Below the pieces are notes generated by a model. That model was not told where the DNA came from. It made no database searches and worked only from the letters and a program-made list of their open reading frames with translations. A program made the translations under genes and the position numbers. Below are positions 21,385 through 31,800 of a stretch of DNA of 64,000 nucleotides, in pieces. The number at the start of each line of letters is the position of its first letter. The stretch's first letter is position 1. The stretch comes from Mortierella alpina (Eukaryota; Mortierellomycota; Mortierellomycetes; Mortierellales; Mortierellaceae): NCBI GenBank assembly GCA_029449245.1, contig JANATF010000013.1:620001-684000 (forward strand), given 5' to 3'.

Positions 21385-22384
21385 GGCGACCTGAGGTCAG
21401 AGGATTGAAAGAAAGTAGGGAGGGGGATGCTCACAGTGATTGTAGATTGGTGGCAAAGGAGGTGGGTGAAGAGGGGTGGGTGAAAGAGAGCAGGATGAAA
21501 AGTTGAGCTTGGACCTCAAAAAAAGGATCGACAAAACTTAAGGGCTCAACTTTAATCTGCTGTTGCCGTTGTGAAGTGGATCAAGCTCAAGACCCTCACG
21601 GTACATGCTGTAGGTCTGCATACTCGCTTTGAACCTATTATACCAAGGTTTTTTCCAGCTCCTGGCTAGCTCTTCAAAACGCAAAATAGCTCTTCTTGCT
21701 CATTGTTGTGTTTCTCTGATGCTCCTAAGGTGGATAGGATAGGAAGATAAAGCGGTTAATGTTGTTGGAGTGAATCTCCATCTTGGCAAGGCACAGCATT
21801 ACGCGCTACTATGCGCTATTATGCATTCGCACAAAAAGTTACATGTCGAGACGGTCAATGCTCTGAGGTTCATTTCAAAGACAACGTTGCGAATGAGTAG
21901 CGATACCAGTCGAGTCGGGGCGGGGGTTTTTTTTTGATAACTACGATCCCCGAGAGCAGTCGAGTCGGTTTTTAGCCGGCTACATGCAATGCGTGCGCTT
22001 GTTTCTCGGTCCCTGAATTGATGTGCTGTTTCATTGTCTCCCGATGATAGGGCAATGTTTCTCTCGTGTTACAGCGCGCGATGTAAATGACCACAAACAT
22101 TCAACAGCGATCGTCGCAGCTTTTTATTTCTCTCTACATCTCCTCTTCTCCATCTCTCATTCTCTCTTGGTCTCTGCCTCTCCCCCTCCCTTCTTGCCTC
22201 TCCTTTTCTTTCCTTTTCTCATCCCTCTAATTTTACTTCCTCTCCCTCCTGGTTTGCATGGTTGTATGTAGAGTCCTGCCCATCAGTCTACTTCAATATC
22301 ATAATATGCTCGCACTCATTGCGCTCCTCTCACATCTCCTTTCACAGAAGCACTTATAAAATTTATATGACCAAAAAACCCCCC
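21385..22384. other. Upstream flank of the Fanzor-like gene
   Basis: No gene. Notable are two direct copies of the 12-mer CAGTCGAGTCGG at 21907-21918 and 21957-21968, each followed within a few bases by a T run, and a CT-rich stretch at 22125-22255. The direct repeats could mark an element end or an insertion scar. Confidence 0.45.
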
Positions 22385-22930
22385 TCAATGATCGCTTGGC
22401 TCCAAGAAGTCCATCGCTTTCTTGGTCAACACCAGCTTAGAAACCATGTGGTCTGCAAGTTGTCCTCTCTTGACAGAAACGACATTACCAGCATCGCTGA
22501 AGATCTGCTCTGAGGGGACTGAGGTGCCAGGGATCGCGAGGAAACGACGTGCCAAGATAAAGTGCCTTGGATATCGCTGCTTATTCGCACGCCACCACTC
22601 CAACGGATCACGCAGCATAGACAGCGTCTTTTGCGATGCTGAGACAACAACATGCTCGCTGCAGTATTTCTTGAACTCCGCCTCACCATCGTAGTCCCTA
22701 TCAGGAAGCTCGCCATCAATGGATTGATCAGCAAGCTCTGGATCAAGAAGAAGTAGCCCATCTTCGAAACCATGGATCCAAGAATCGAATCCATGGGGAT
22801 CCTACTCGTTTACGACATGGTCGATATCGTCCTCCTTTTCTGGCAACTCCTTTAGCATCCTCTTGGTGTAACTGCACACCTCCAATTGCCTGGCACTTGG
22901 CTTTTGAAACGTAGAGTGGAATAGGGGAAG
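22385..22930 (-). pseudogene. Broken hAT-family transposase (C-terminal dimerisation domain)
   Basis: The minus-strand frame ending at 22385 reads DPLEWWRANKQRYP, LARRFLAIPGTSVPSEQIFS and GQLADHMVSKLVLTKKAMDF, the classic hAT C-terminal dimerisation domain. The same frame continues upstream through EAEFKKYCSEHVVVSASQKT and, past an in-frame TAG near 22800-22805, through LEVCSYTKRMLKELPEKEDD up to a TGA near 22930. Only the C-terminal ~180 codons survive, with an internal stop and no catalytic core, so it is a dead fragment. Confidence 0.85.
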
Positions 22931-25789
22931 TCAAGGAGACAAAGAGTTGATGTTTTATTGTCTGCCGAGGCAGGACTCTTTTATTGGTGTCCTGCCACGG
23001 GATATCTATACACTCAATGAACTTTGATAAAAAGGAAAGTGGTCTGCGACTAGACAAGTACACTCCCTAGAACCTAGTAGCTCCCAGTACTCTCGGATCT
23101 CTACTCTAGCACTGCGGTGCGACTTTCAAGTATTTACTAGACCCTAGTCCCTGTGTTTGAGAGAGCATACGTGCCACATTAGCATGGAGAAACACTGGGA
23201 AGAGGTACTCGAGACGGATTGTGCCTTCAAGCACTGCGTCAAACTGCCAAAGAATATAGCAACGCGTCTTCTTGGCAGGAAATTGCATGTTTTGGACGCA
23301 TGCACTGTATTCAGTAGAGCTGAACATTAAGCCTCTCCAGCCTTAATGCTACATCCAATGCCGATCTCATGTCGTATCTCACAAGTCCATATTTATACTT
23401 CAGTTCTCATAAGTCTCTACTATACCCATGAGTCCGGCTCTCGTTTACCAAGATTTTCCTTGGGTACGCGAGCTAGTGGCTGCCACAAACCCGCCCGCCA
23501 ACGCCCGAAGAGTCATGACTCTTGCCGACGGACCTAAAAGAGAGAACGAACACCAAAAAAACGATCCTCTGCACACCCTCCTGCCCCACATCCTGTAATC
23601 CTGTTCCTGATATCCATGTCCTGTCCCTGCCACCCACACTACCCAAGAAATGAAAAGAAAAGAGGTTAGTTGTCCTTGCTCCTGAAGTCCAAATCCTGAC
23701 GTCCAAGTTCTGATGTCCAGTTCCTTATGTCCTGCCACCCCACCCCACCTCAACCCACCCCACAACTCAGACAACTTCAGAGCCAATACTTGACTACGAA
23801 ATCCGTCAGTTCTGATGAGGCCGCGAAGGTTGTCTTGGTCTTTATTTTCTAAGAAATCAATCAGCGGCAACATCGCTATTGACGATGGTTACTTTGCGGA
23901 GTGTCGCTGGGGTGTCTTCTAATAAAGGTAGCAGTGAGGTGTCCGTGTTAGTAAGAGCCTTGAAATCCTTTTGTCACGATTGAGTGGTGATTGGCTTGGA
24001 ATGAAAGCTTCTTCTGAATATCAGACTATAAGGTGTGCGCTTGCGCCTGGCTTAAGCAAAGTGGTATCTGAGAACAAGACCTGGGGATGCGTTTTCGTTG
24101 ATTGCTATGAAAAAGGTGAGATTCAGAAGGTGATGCGAAATGGGAATTCGCAATGGACCCATGAGAATGCCGTGCTGTGAGAAAAACGCTTTCACTTGTA
24201 CTAAGTAAACCGGTGCTTCTCAGGAGAGTGAGGGGATGCGTTTTTCGATGCGCTTGCTCAGCGTCGAGATGGCGTGAAATGAGGTGATCTTTGCAGGGAT
24301 GTAGCTCAACAACGATGAGGGCTGGAAAGAATCGGAGATTGTGGGCCTAAACAGCAGAGGATCATCCTTGGACTGTGCTCGTAGTGGAAAAGGAGAAAGG
24401 CGTGAGGCAGAGTTGCTTTTCACGTACGCGGTGAGCGAGTATGGGTTGTTGGGCAATAGTTGGTGACAATTGTCTTCTCTGTTTTGTCTTTAGATAGGGT
24501 GCCTGATGTCCCCGCTGTTCCTTTCAAAGGTGATCAAGGGCCTTCTTGATGTTCATCAAAGTGCCGTGTGCCCTGGGAACATAAATGATTCTTCGCCCGC
24601 TTCTTCAGCCCCTGTCTCGTTAACGACTTTGAGTAGAAAGAGAAGAGTAGCTATGTGATTAGCATAGGACAATCAGAATACTACAACAGTTTAAACAAAT
24701 CCATGAACGCGATCCTGCTTACTTTCGGGTCTGTCCGCAACTGATACAGTCATGGCTGGGATTTGCCCCCCGTTATTGTCGTCAAGTCGACGACTAGTAC
24801 AAATCTCCAATGACTGCTGGCTCTGGAGGGGAGTCTTTAAGCCCAGGAGAAAGCTGAAAACTGCGTGATTGTGCTTGCTCAGAGTTGTCGTCTTTTGATT
24901 TTCGCGTCATCTGCCACGACGTTCATGAAGGACCAATTCTGATTCCGGACTATTTTTTCGGGAACACTAATGAGTCTCCTGCAATTGCGAAAGAAGTAAG
25001 CGCAAGTAAGCACAAGTAAGCGCAGTGTGTATGATTGTGTTGTTTTTCTTTTGGTGAGAGCCTCGGACTAGGGCCAAATTGGCTGCGGGGGCCAAATTGG
25101 ACCGTTATAAACTCTTCGCCGAGTATCGTCGCGTACTGGTCTGCAACTTCCATACCTTGTAAGAACGAGCGAGCGGGTCAAAGACAGGGTTGAAACGTCA
25201 ATGACAACATCACTCCTCTCAACGAGCAAGCACCGCACAGCTCCTCGCAACATGCCGTTTCAGTAGACAGAATATGCGCAGTAATCTGAATATTGAAGGG
25301 ATCCAGCCCGGGACCCCCCTCCTGTGCGACCACAATAGGCCAGCTGGCGCTCTCATTCTCGCCAATTTCTTCCTCACCTCAGAATCTGTACACATGTCCA
25401 CCTGCGGAGAGATGCAAGTGAGCAGTTTCTTGGATAGTTCAACAACCGCATCCACAGGAGAGAGTTGAGAGCATCCTCTCGACTGACGATGGCGACATGC
25501 CCTTGAAGTGGCCGCAAGTATTAGAGAACTGGGGGTGAACATCTCGGGTAAAAGAGCGGCCTGGGGTTGTGAGCGGCCTGGCATGGACGACCTCCGCAGG
25601 AAGAAGAAGAAGGGTCCAGAACCACATCAATGCACAGGTCCGATATCCATCCTTCCATGTGTGATATTCGATAACCTTGTCTGCGAGTGAGTGTCCTCCG
25701 CTCTCTTCTTTGCAACTCCTCTCGTCCCATTGTCCCATTGCCCTTGCAGCATTCACATTCACTCCATCCCGGGTATGCGAATCAACACC
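22931..25789. other. Gene-poor interval between the hAT fragment and the kelch gene
   Basis: No recognisable gene in 2.9 kb. Bases 23580-23760 contain many copies of a degenerate TCCTGATGTCC-like word and CCACCCC tracts, which produce spurious frames (for example 23445-23873 minus). A 79-codon frame at 24220-24456 minus has reasonable composition but no similarity I can name. The region has the look of decayed repeat DNA and ends in the promoter of the kelch gene at 25790. Confidence 0.5.
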
Positions 25790-27870
25790 ATGCCACCCCT
25801 GCTCGGCTCATTCAGACTCCTGTTCGCACTCGTCTCACTTCTCTCCACAGCGCAGGCCCAGGTCGCTCCTTCACCTGTCCAAGAGTTCGCCTTTGCGCGC
25901 GCTGGATCAAAGCTTTATATCCAGGGTGGCAAGCAGGACGAAAATGGCGTGCGGGTCGGTCTCTCCTCCCAGCTCTTCTCTCTCGACCTCTCCGTCGGCT
26001 GGCAGGTGAACTCCCCAGTGTGGCAAGCCCTCACTCCTGGACAGTCCATATACTTTCTCAACGGCGTGGTGACCCCCGACAATCAAAACTTCCTGACCAT
26101 TCGTGTCGGCGTCAACAACTCTCTGATACTTGACAAGTATAACATCGCCACAGACCGCTGGGCCGGCACTCAAACCGTGTTTCCTCCCGAGGAGAGTCGA
26201 CAGGGCATTAGACCCGTTATCGATCCCAATACTGGCCTGGTTTACATGAATGCCTGGTCCAATATGGACGTGCTCAACCCGTCCAGCCTGGCCGTCACCC
26301 TCAAGCCTATGCCGGCAAATGTCTTCACTTCAAGGCTATTTTCAGGTGCGGCCTACAACAAACTCCGAGGATCGATCCTGTACTATGGAGGTTTGAATGC
26401 CAGTATCAAGCTGGATCCTGGGGCCACATATGTTACTGAATACACCATTAGCACGGGCCTTTGGTCAAACTTTGTAAGGACTAGTTCGTCAGATTTCGAC
26501 TCTTGGTGTCGATTAAACTGGTCGTCAACTAACCAGCCGCCGTCTTTCCTTCTGGATTGTAGCCCACAAGTGGTGATCCGCCAGTACCTCGAGCAGATTT
26601 TTGCATGACCTCCAATGATGAAGGCACAAAAGTCGTTGTATACGGAGGACGCATTGAGCCCGACACAACCACCACCCCACCCACTCAGTTTACAGGAACC
26701 ATTCACATCCTGGATGTTCCTACAGGCAAATGGACCGCGGGACCAGTTGGAACTGTCCGCGGCTATATGGCGTGTATACTTGTGGGCGATCAATTTCTCG
26801 CTTGGGGAGGGTCGGATGGCTTTAACACAATCAAAGGACCACCGGTGATCTTCAACATCAACACGAATCAGTGGGCCATCGAGTATAAACCTCCAGCGTT
26901 TCTCGCCGCAAGACCGACCGCTATCACAGGAGGCGCCCCACCCAGCTCAGCGACTGGAACATCGTCGTCGTCGTCCGGAGACTCGACGAGCAACTTGGGA
27001 GCGATTCTCGGAGGAACCTTTGGTGCTCTATTTGTCATTGCATTAGCAGGGATAGTCTACCTGTATCTTAAACGGAGAGAGGACAAGGAAAAGTACGGTA
27101 TTGCAGCGGAACAGAAACTCCAGGACAGATGCATGCAAGAGCGGCCCGAAGAGCCAGTGTCAGTGATGCAGAATCGACAGTTCAATGGCTCGCAGGCTAG
27201 AAGTCCGCAGAACAGCAATCATAACAACGAGCAGGCGCTACACCGCGATCCTCAGGATATTCACTCGATGAACTATCAAATCCCAAGCCCACAGCGACAT
27301 TATATTAGCCAGACCAAGAATGATACGCCAGGCACAATGTTCACTCCACCTAGCGCACTGGCAGCCATGGACCAACCCTTCGCCGCGAATAATTATGTGG
27401 TCGGCACGAACGGCGAGGTTTATATGGAGTACAGTCCATCGACAACTGGCGCTATTAGTCAGGACATCAGTGCCTTTGGAGGATCTTCGTCTTCAGGTCA
27501 CTACCCCTACAACAGTACCTACGCCGTGCCTGCCTACACATCCAACGCAGAGATTTATTCGACCCAACCAATGCCCGTCCCAACCAATGCCGCCGGCTAT
27601 AGCACGTATGCGTCGACAGTCTCGGACGGCACTAGCAGTACCCTCAATGCCAATAGTAGTCTCGCGGCAACGACGACGACGATGACGATGCCTGATGGTA
27701 TCGTACCATTGAACCAAGTGTCTCTCTCGCAACGACCGGCTCAAGATGAGAGGGTATACTACACGGCTAGCATGCCTGGATATGTAGAAGGCGATCGGCA
27801 GAGCCAGGCTATGATTTCCGAGGTGAATGGTGGATATGTCCCACCGCCACATCCACTACCGCCACAGTGA
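25790..27870 (+). CDS. Kelch-repeat single-pass membrane protein (dispersed copy)
   Basis: Two exons, 25790-26473 and 26563-27870, 663 codons plus stop. Start MPPLLGSFRLLFALVSLL gives a signal peptide cleaved after AQAQ; an in-frame ATG at 25775 is an alternative. The ectodomain (about 25-400) is a kelch/galactose-oxidase-like beta-propeller (LYIQGGK, ILYYGGLN, KVVVYGGR, FLAWGGSDG). A Ser-rich stalk leads to one TM helix (GAILGGTFGALFVIALAGIV, about 425-445) and a long Gln/Ser/Tyr-rich cytosolic tail. It belongs with the five tandem genes at 48.6-59.2 kb, but only the first of their three introns is present here, at the equivalent site just before the sequence PTSGDPP..ADFCM. Ligand unknown; a cell-surface sensing or adhesion role is inference. 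Confidence 0.85.
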
Positions 27871-28092
27871 TAGAACGCCATACTCAATACCATACCTGCT
27901 CAAGGACGCTCGCATTGTCCGCTGCATATCTTTTTTAAACAATTCAGTGAGCCTTGGATCCTGATAATATCTCCCTTTTATATCTTGGAGCACTTGTCCA
28001 CGTCAATCGTAAAGCCTTGCTTTCTTCATAGACGGCCAGACAAGAGCGGCAATCCTCACAACCTCCATTGCTGTGCTTCCATGACCTCCCTT

Positions 28093-28410
28093 TCCACTGA
28101 TTTCCATTATTTCCGTGCTGATTTCCACGACTTCTGCATTGATTTCCATTATTTCCATGCTGATTTCCAAGACTTCTGTTCCATTTCCCATTGATTTCCT
28201 TTATTTCCGTGCTGATTTCCATTATTGCCGTGCTGATATCAATGACTTCTGCTCCATGTCCATTGATTTCCATTATTTCCGTGCTGATTTCCATTATTGC
28301 CGTGCTGATTTCCATGACTTCTGCTCCATGTCCATTGATTTCCATTATTTCCGTGCTGATTTCCATTATTGCCATTCCATGCCTTCTGCTCCATTTCCAT
28401 TGATTTCCAC
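28093..28410. repeat. Minisatellite with ~72-bp period
   Basis: About four imperfect copies of a unit built from GATTTCCATTATTTCCGTGCT, a second GATTTCCATTATTGCCGTGCT subunit and GACTTCTGCTCCATGTCCATT. The subunits are 19-24 bp, giving a nested repeat. Both strands are open through it (the minus strand reads as Gly-Asn-Gln-His runs), which explains several long spurious frames. Confidence 0.9.
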
Positions 28411-28590
28411 TCCATGCCGACCAATTGTTCTGCACCCAATTGCCTGTTGTATTCGTCGACCGCTTTGTGTCTCTTCATTGTCGGCCCCTTCAACAAATAA
28501 ACGCGCTGGGGGTTTTCCCCCTCCTTTACATTGATTCTGTTCATTGTCTGCCCGTGTGTCTGGCACGTCCGGGAACGCCTCAATTACAAC

Positions 28591-29043
28591 GTCGAATCGA
28601 GTCGAAAATGCACCCCATTCGGGTTCCATTTCGACTTTCTCGGGTCGAATGTCGAATACGTTCGACTGGACGGATGTCGAATGACAGCCTCATTTGACTC
28701 GACCATCTTCAACTCGAGGCTCGACAATCATTCGACTCGACTTATTCTCGACTCCACTGTCATTTGAGTCGACGGATATTTGACTCGACCTTCAACTGAC
28801 TCGATCTATACTCGACTCGACGCTCATCCCACCAGCTGTGTTACTTGACTCGACCTTTATTCAATCTATTTGTCGAATATCCGTCGAGCCGGATGACTCT
28901 CGTGTCGAATGACGACCGCGTCGAGTGAGTGTCGAGTCGAATGAGAGCCGAGTCGAATGGCTGTCGAGTCGAATGGACATATCATTCGTTTTCGAAAAGT
29001 CGAATCAACCCGAGTCGAATGTCGAATGTCGAATATTCGTGAG
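28591..29043. repeat. Foldback array of TCGA-containing motifs
   Basis: A 450-bp block saturated with the words GTCGAATG, GTCGAGTCGAATG and their complements. The left half mostly has the ATTCGACTCGAC orientation and the right half the GTCGAGTCGAAT orientation, around a centre near 28830-28865. Matching arms are visible, for example 28770-28784 against 28872-28886 (14 of 15 pairs), TCATTCGACTCGAC near 28729 against its complement near 28948, and TCGGGTT-ATTCGACTTT near 28620 against its complement near 29000-29020. It ends about 14 bp before the ATG of the zinc-finger gene. Confidence 0.85.
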
Positions 29044-29057
29044 AAACCGTAGCCTCA

Positions 29058-30656
29058 ATGGAAGGAGGGAGCAACATGAACAGCAACACCAGCACCAATA
29101 GCAATACTCCAGCCGCACCATCGAACGAGGGAAAGCTGTATCGTTGTTCAGTATGTGGAAAGACATATCAAACCAACTCTGGACTATGGAAACACGCAAA
29201 AAGCAAGACAGAATGCCAGGCTCTTCTGGCAGAGGAGGTGGAGGAGGAAGAGACTGATGTACTCATCACACCAAACACAGTCAGTGCACTCGCGCCTGCA
29301 ACAGTGTGTTCAAAACCCAAAAGGCCGACGCCCCCCTTGGAAACCGACCACGAGGCAGTTCTTTCCGCTTGTCATCGTTCGTTTGCGAGCGAGGAGGACA
29401 AGATTCGGACGATCGTGATGGCGGAGTGGTTGGGCCTCATCCCATTTTCTCTTCAGGATGTTCTCGGCAACGGCCGATATGCGCTCGCACACCCTTCGGT
29501 CATTATTGGTATGAGTCAGGGCCAGAATCAGTATTCGGTTCAACAACCAGAACTCAAGAAGAGGCGAATGAAATTCGAGCACGACCAAGACAAAGATATC
29601 GCAAAGGAGACCCAAGGCGGACTTCAGGACATCCTTCGTGTATCGCCATATGCAGCCGTCTTGCGCTCAAGAACATTCAGCGAGGTTGATCCTGCTGTGG
29701 CGAATATTCTGAACGAGGATTGGGATCTTAGACCACAGTATCGCTACGCGTGCGCACAAATGCTCGCAGGATCCATTTTGCTCGACACCCGCAGCGGGCA
29801 GACGATTATGATCAATACGGTAGAAGTCTATGGTCGGACGCCTATGGTAGATGCGCATCGCGAGCGCCTCGGGACAATTCAAGACGTTGCAACAGCCACA
29901 TCCCTTCCTAACCCTCTCTGGACAAGATACAAGGACGTCTACCCCACCAGCCTCCCAACGGACCATGGCTACCGCCTCGTGATCGGGACACAGTCATTCG
30001 ACGGTCTTGTCACCTCATCCATGCGCCTTGATAGGGTCGAGCCGCCCTCAGTAGGGGGATCGACTTCTTCTCTGGTTCTCGACAACCCCGCTGCATCCAA
30101 AGCGGTCAGGATATTTCTGGACTGGGAATGTGTGGAAAAAGCGGTTGAAATGACCCAGGACGAGCGCACGATGGAGACGAGCAACAGCAATCGCATGTAC
30201 CAGCTGCGCCAAGTCAAGAGTAAATTCTATCACGCCTCGACCTACCTCATGTGCCGCGCGACAGGCCCGATCACAGCCAACCACGCCAGCCAACCCTTCA
30301 GCATCTTTACTATACCCAACAACGACAAATCCCAATCGGAGACAGAGAGGGCTGCAGGAACCATCTTTAACACTATCGCGAGGAATGTGTTGAAGTACGG
30401 CAAAAGGGGGGTTTTGGAGAGAGAGACGGTGCAGGACTGCATTGACATGTGTAAGAAGGACACGGTTATCAGGAAGACGCTCTGCGCCTTGCTCAGCACT
30501 TTTGCTGACGGACAGGACTCGGCTTTAATCCTGACTAACCGTGACCTTGGCGCAAGACTCATTCCCCTGGCTCAATTACTCTCCACCAACCTTGTCAACG
30601 CCAATAACAAAATCGTGCAAAAGTTTGTCAAGCAGAACTTTGAGCGGTTGGGATGA
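29058..30656 (+). CDS. Orphan C2HC zinc-finger protein, intronless
   Basis: One exon, 532 codons. After an Asn/Ser/Thr-rich start there is a single zinc finger with C30-x2-C33-x12-H46-x6-C53 (YRCSVCGKTYQTNSGLWKH), then an acidic EEVEEEE stretch. The remaining ~450 residues look like a well-folded globular protein with normal composition (for example YRYACAQMLAGSILLDTR and KAVRIFLDWECVEKAVEM), ending KQNFERLG. I do not recognise the large domain. The ATG sits directly downstream of the foldback array, and a GGCGACCG direct-repeat set lies just past the stop. In an intron-rich genome the lack of introns and the repeat flanks hint at a mobile or captured gene, but no transposase or integrase motif is visible. 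Confidence 0.65.
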   Translation: MEGGSNMNSNTSTNSNTPAAPSNEGKLYRCSVCGKTYQTNSGLWKHAKSKTECQALLAEEVEEEETDVLITPNTVSALAPATVCSKPKRPTPPLETDHEAVLSACHRSFASEEDKIRTIVMAEWLGLIPFSLQDVLGNGRYALAHPSVIIGMSQGQNQYSVQQPELKKRRMKFEHDQDKDIAKETQGGLQDILRVSPYAAVLRSRTFSEVDPAVANILNEDWDLRPQYRYACAQMLAGSILLDTRSGQTIMINTVEVYGRTPMVDAHRERLGTIQDVATATSLPNPLWTRYKDVYPTSLPTDHGYRLVIGTQSFDGLVTSSMRLDRVEPPSVGGSTSSLVLDNPAASKAVRIFLDWECVEKAVEMTQDERTMETSNSNRMYQLRQVKSKFYHASTYLMCRATGPITANHASQPFSIFTIPNNDKSQSETERAAGTIFNTIARNVLKYGKRGVLERETVQDCIDMCKKDTVIRKTLCALLSTFADGQDSALILTNRDLGARLIPLAQLLSTNLVNANNKIVQKFVKQNFERLG

Positions 30657-31508
30657 TGAAATGATATTCATACATATTGTTATTTATTCGACCTCTCCCT
30701 CCAACGAACAGCATAATCATAAACGAAAAATCTATCTGGCGACCGATTAAAAATACGTTACTTGGCGACCGTATTAAATCCCATATGAGCTTTAGTCAAT
30801 CTGGCGACCGAACCTTGCCACCACCACAGTTTGGTGGAGAACCACGGTGACGCAAGTGTCTGACACAACAAGGATATCCTTGCGGTCAACCCATTCGTCA
30901 TTCAGCGCGCCAGACGATCGCGTCCTCCCGTATAATTGATAGAGCTGTAAACCCTTTATAATCAATGGCGGCCTCGTCTCCGGCCTTGATATCTGCTTTT
31001 ACACCAATCATAAGTAGACTATAAGGATGAAATTCTCTTACGCGGACAGAAGGCATCATGCCATACCTCATTGCACGCTACAAAAAAATGCTGGCGTCAA
31101 GTTGAAGCAACTCTTATCAATATTGGGCGGAGCGATCTGGAAATCATCACTGACCGTGAGCTTGAAATCTTATGTACACTGTCTGGGAGGTAGATACTGG
31201 AGTTTCAGCTGCCTGCAGCGCGAGCATGCAATGGCCATGCTGCCCCAGGTCGCACAACAACATCAAGCTTCAGACATATTGAATACGACACTCAAGGAAG
31301 AGTTGGCGGGTATGCTGATGCTATCGCTTTCTGTGCTTTCGGTTGTGGAGGCAGAAGTCTGTCTTGTGTTTGCTTACGGACTTATCGTTTTCATTTCTTT
31401 ACATTTTGACAGCCTCTGAAGCACAGCGCATCAATATCAGTGGGAATGGTGGGGTCCCGATGTCGACGAGAACGGAAGATGATTTTTATTAGATAGGCTA
31501 GAGCAGCT
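30657..31508. other. 3' flank of the zinc-finger gene with direct repeats
   Basis: No supported gene; the 130-codon plus frame at 31027-31419 has no similarity I can name. Three direct copies of a word containing TGGCGACCG occur at about 30735-30755, 30760-30780 and 30800-30815, two of them followed by ATTAAA or TATTAAA. Confidence 0.5.
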
Positions 31509-31800
31509 TTATATTGAGTAAAAAGGGTAGAACCACAGGAAGTGTTTGCTAAAATCTCCTCCCAATACAACAACCTTGCCACCGAATGGAAGATTTACTT
31601 CCGTGAGGCCGCGTAAGGTCTGGTCTACGACCTCGAAAGCAAGGCGATGCAGCATAACAGCCTCATCCCAGAATATGGCTGCGGCGTTACGAATGCGGCT
31701 TGCCTTATCATCTTCCTTTGCCAGTTTGCATACAGCGCCATGACGCAACTTTCTAATGTTGGATCCAGACACCATATCCTCTGTAATGGCTTTCTGGTGA
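31509..31800 (-). pseudogene. Helitron PIF1-like helicase fragment
   Basis: Minus-strand reading gives TEDMVSGSNIRK, then IFWDEAVMLHRLAFEVVDQT and LPFGGKVVVLGGDF, the Walker B (DEA) and following motif of the PIF1-type helicase carried by Helitrons. The expected continuation QTLPVVL is present but in another frame after a stop near 31550, and the Walker A half is missing upstream. A short, frameshifted relic. Confidence 0.8.

Noticed and set aside
23445-23873. 142-codon minus-strand frame
   Set aside because: Derived from degenerate TCCTGATGTCC-like repeats and CCACCCC tracts; no similarity and no supporting signals.
27944-28583. Long Asn/Gly/His-rich minus-strand frames
   Set aside because: Pure translation of the 72-bp minisatellite; open in both strands and without start context or splice sites.
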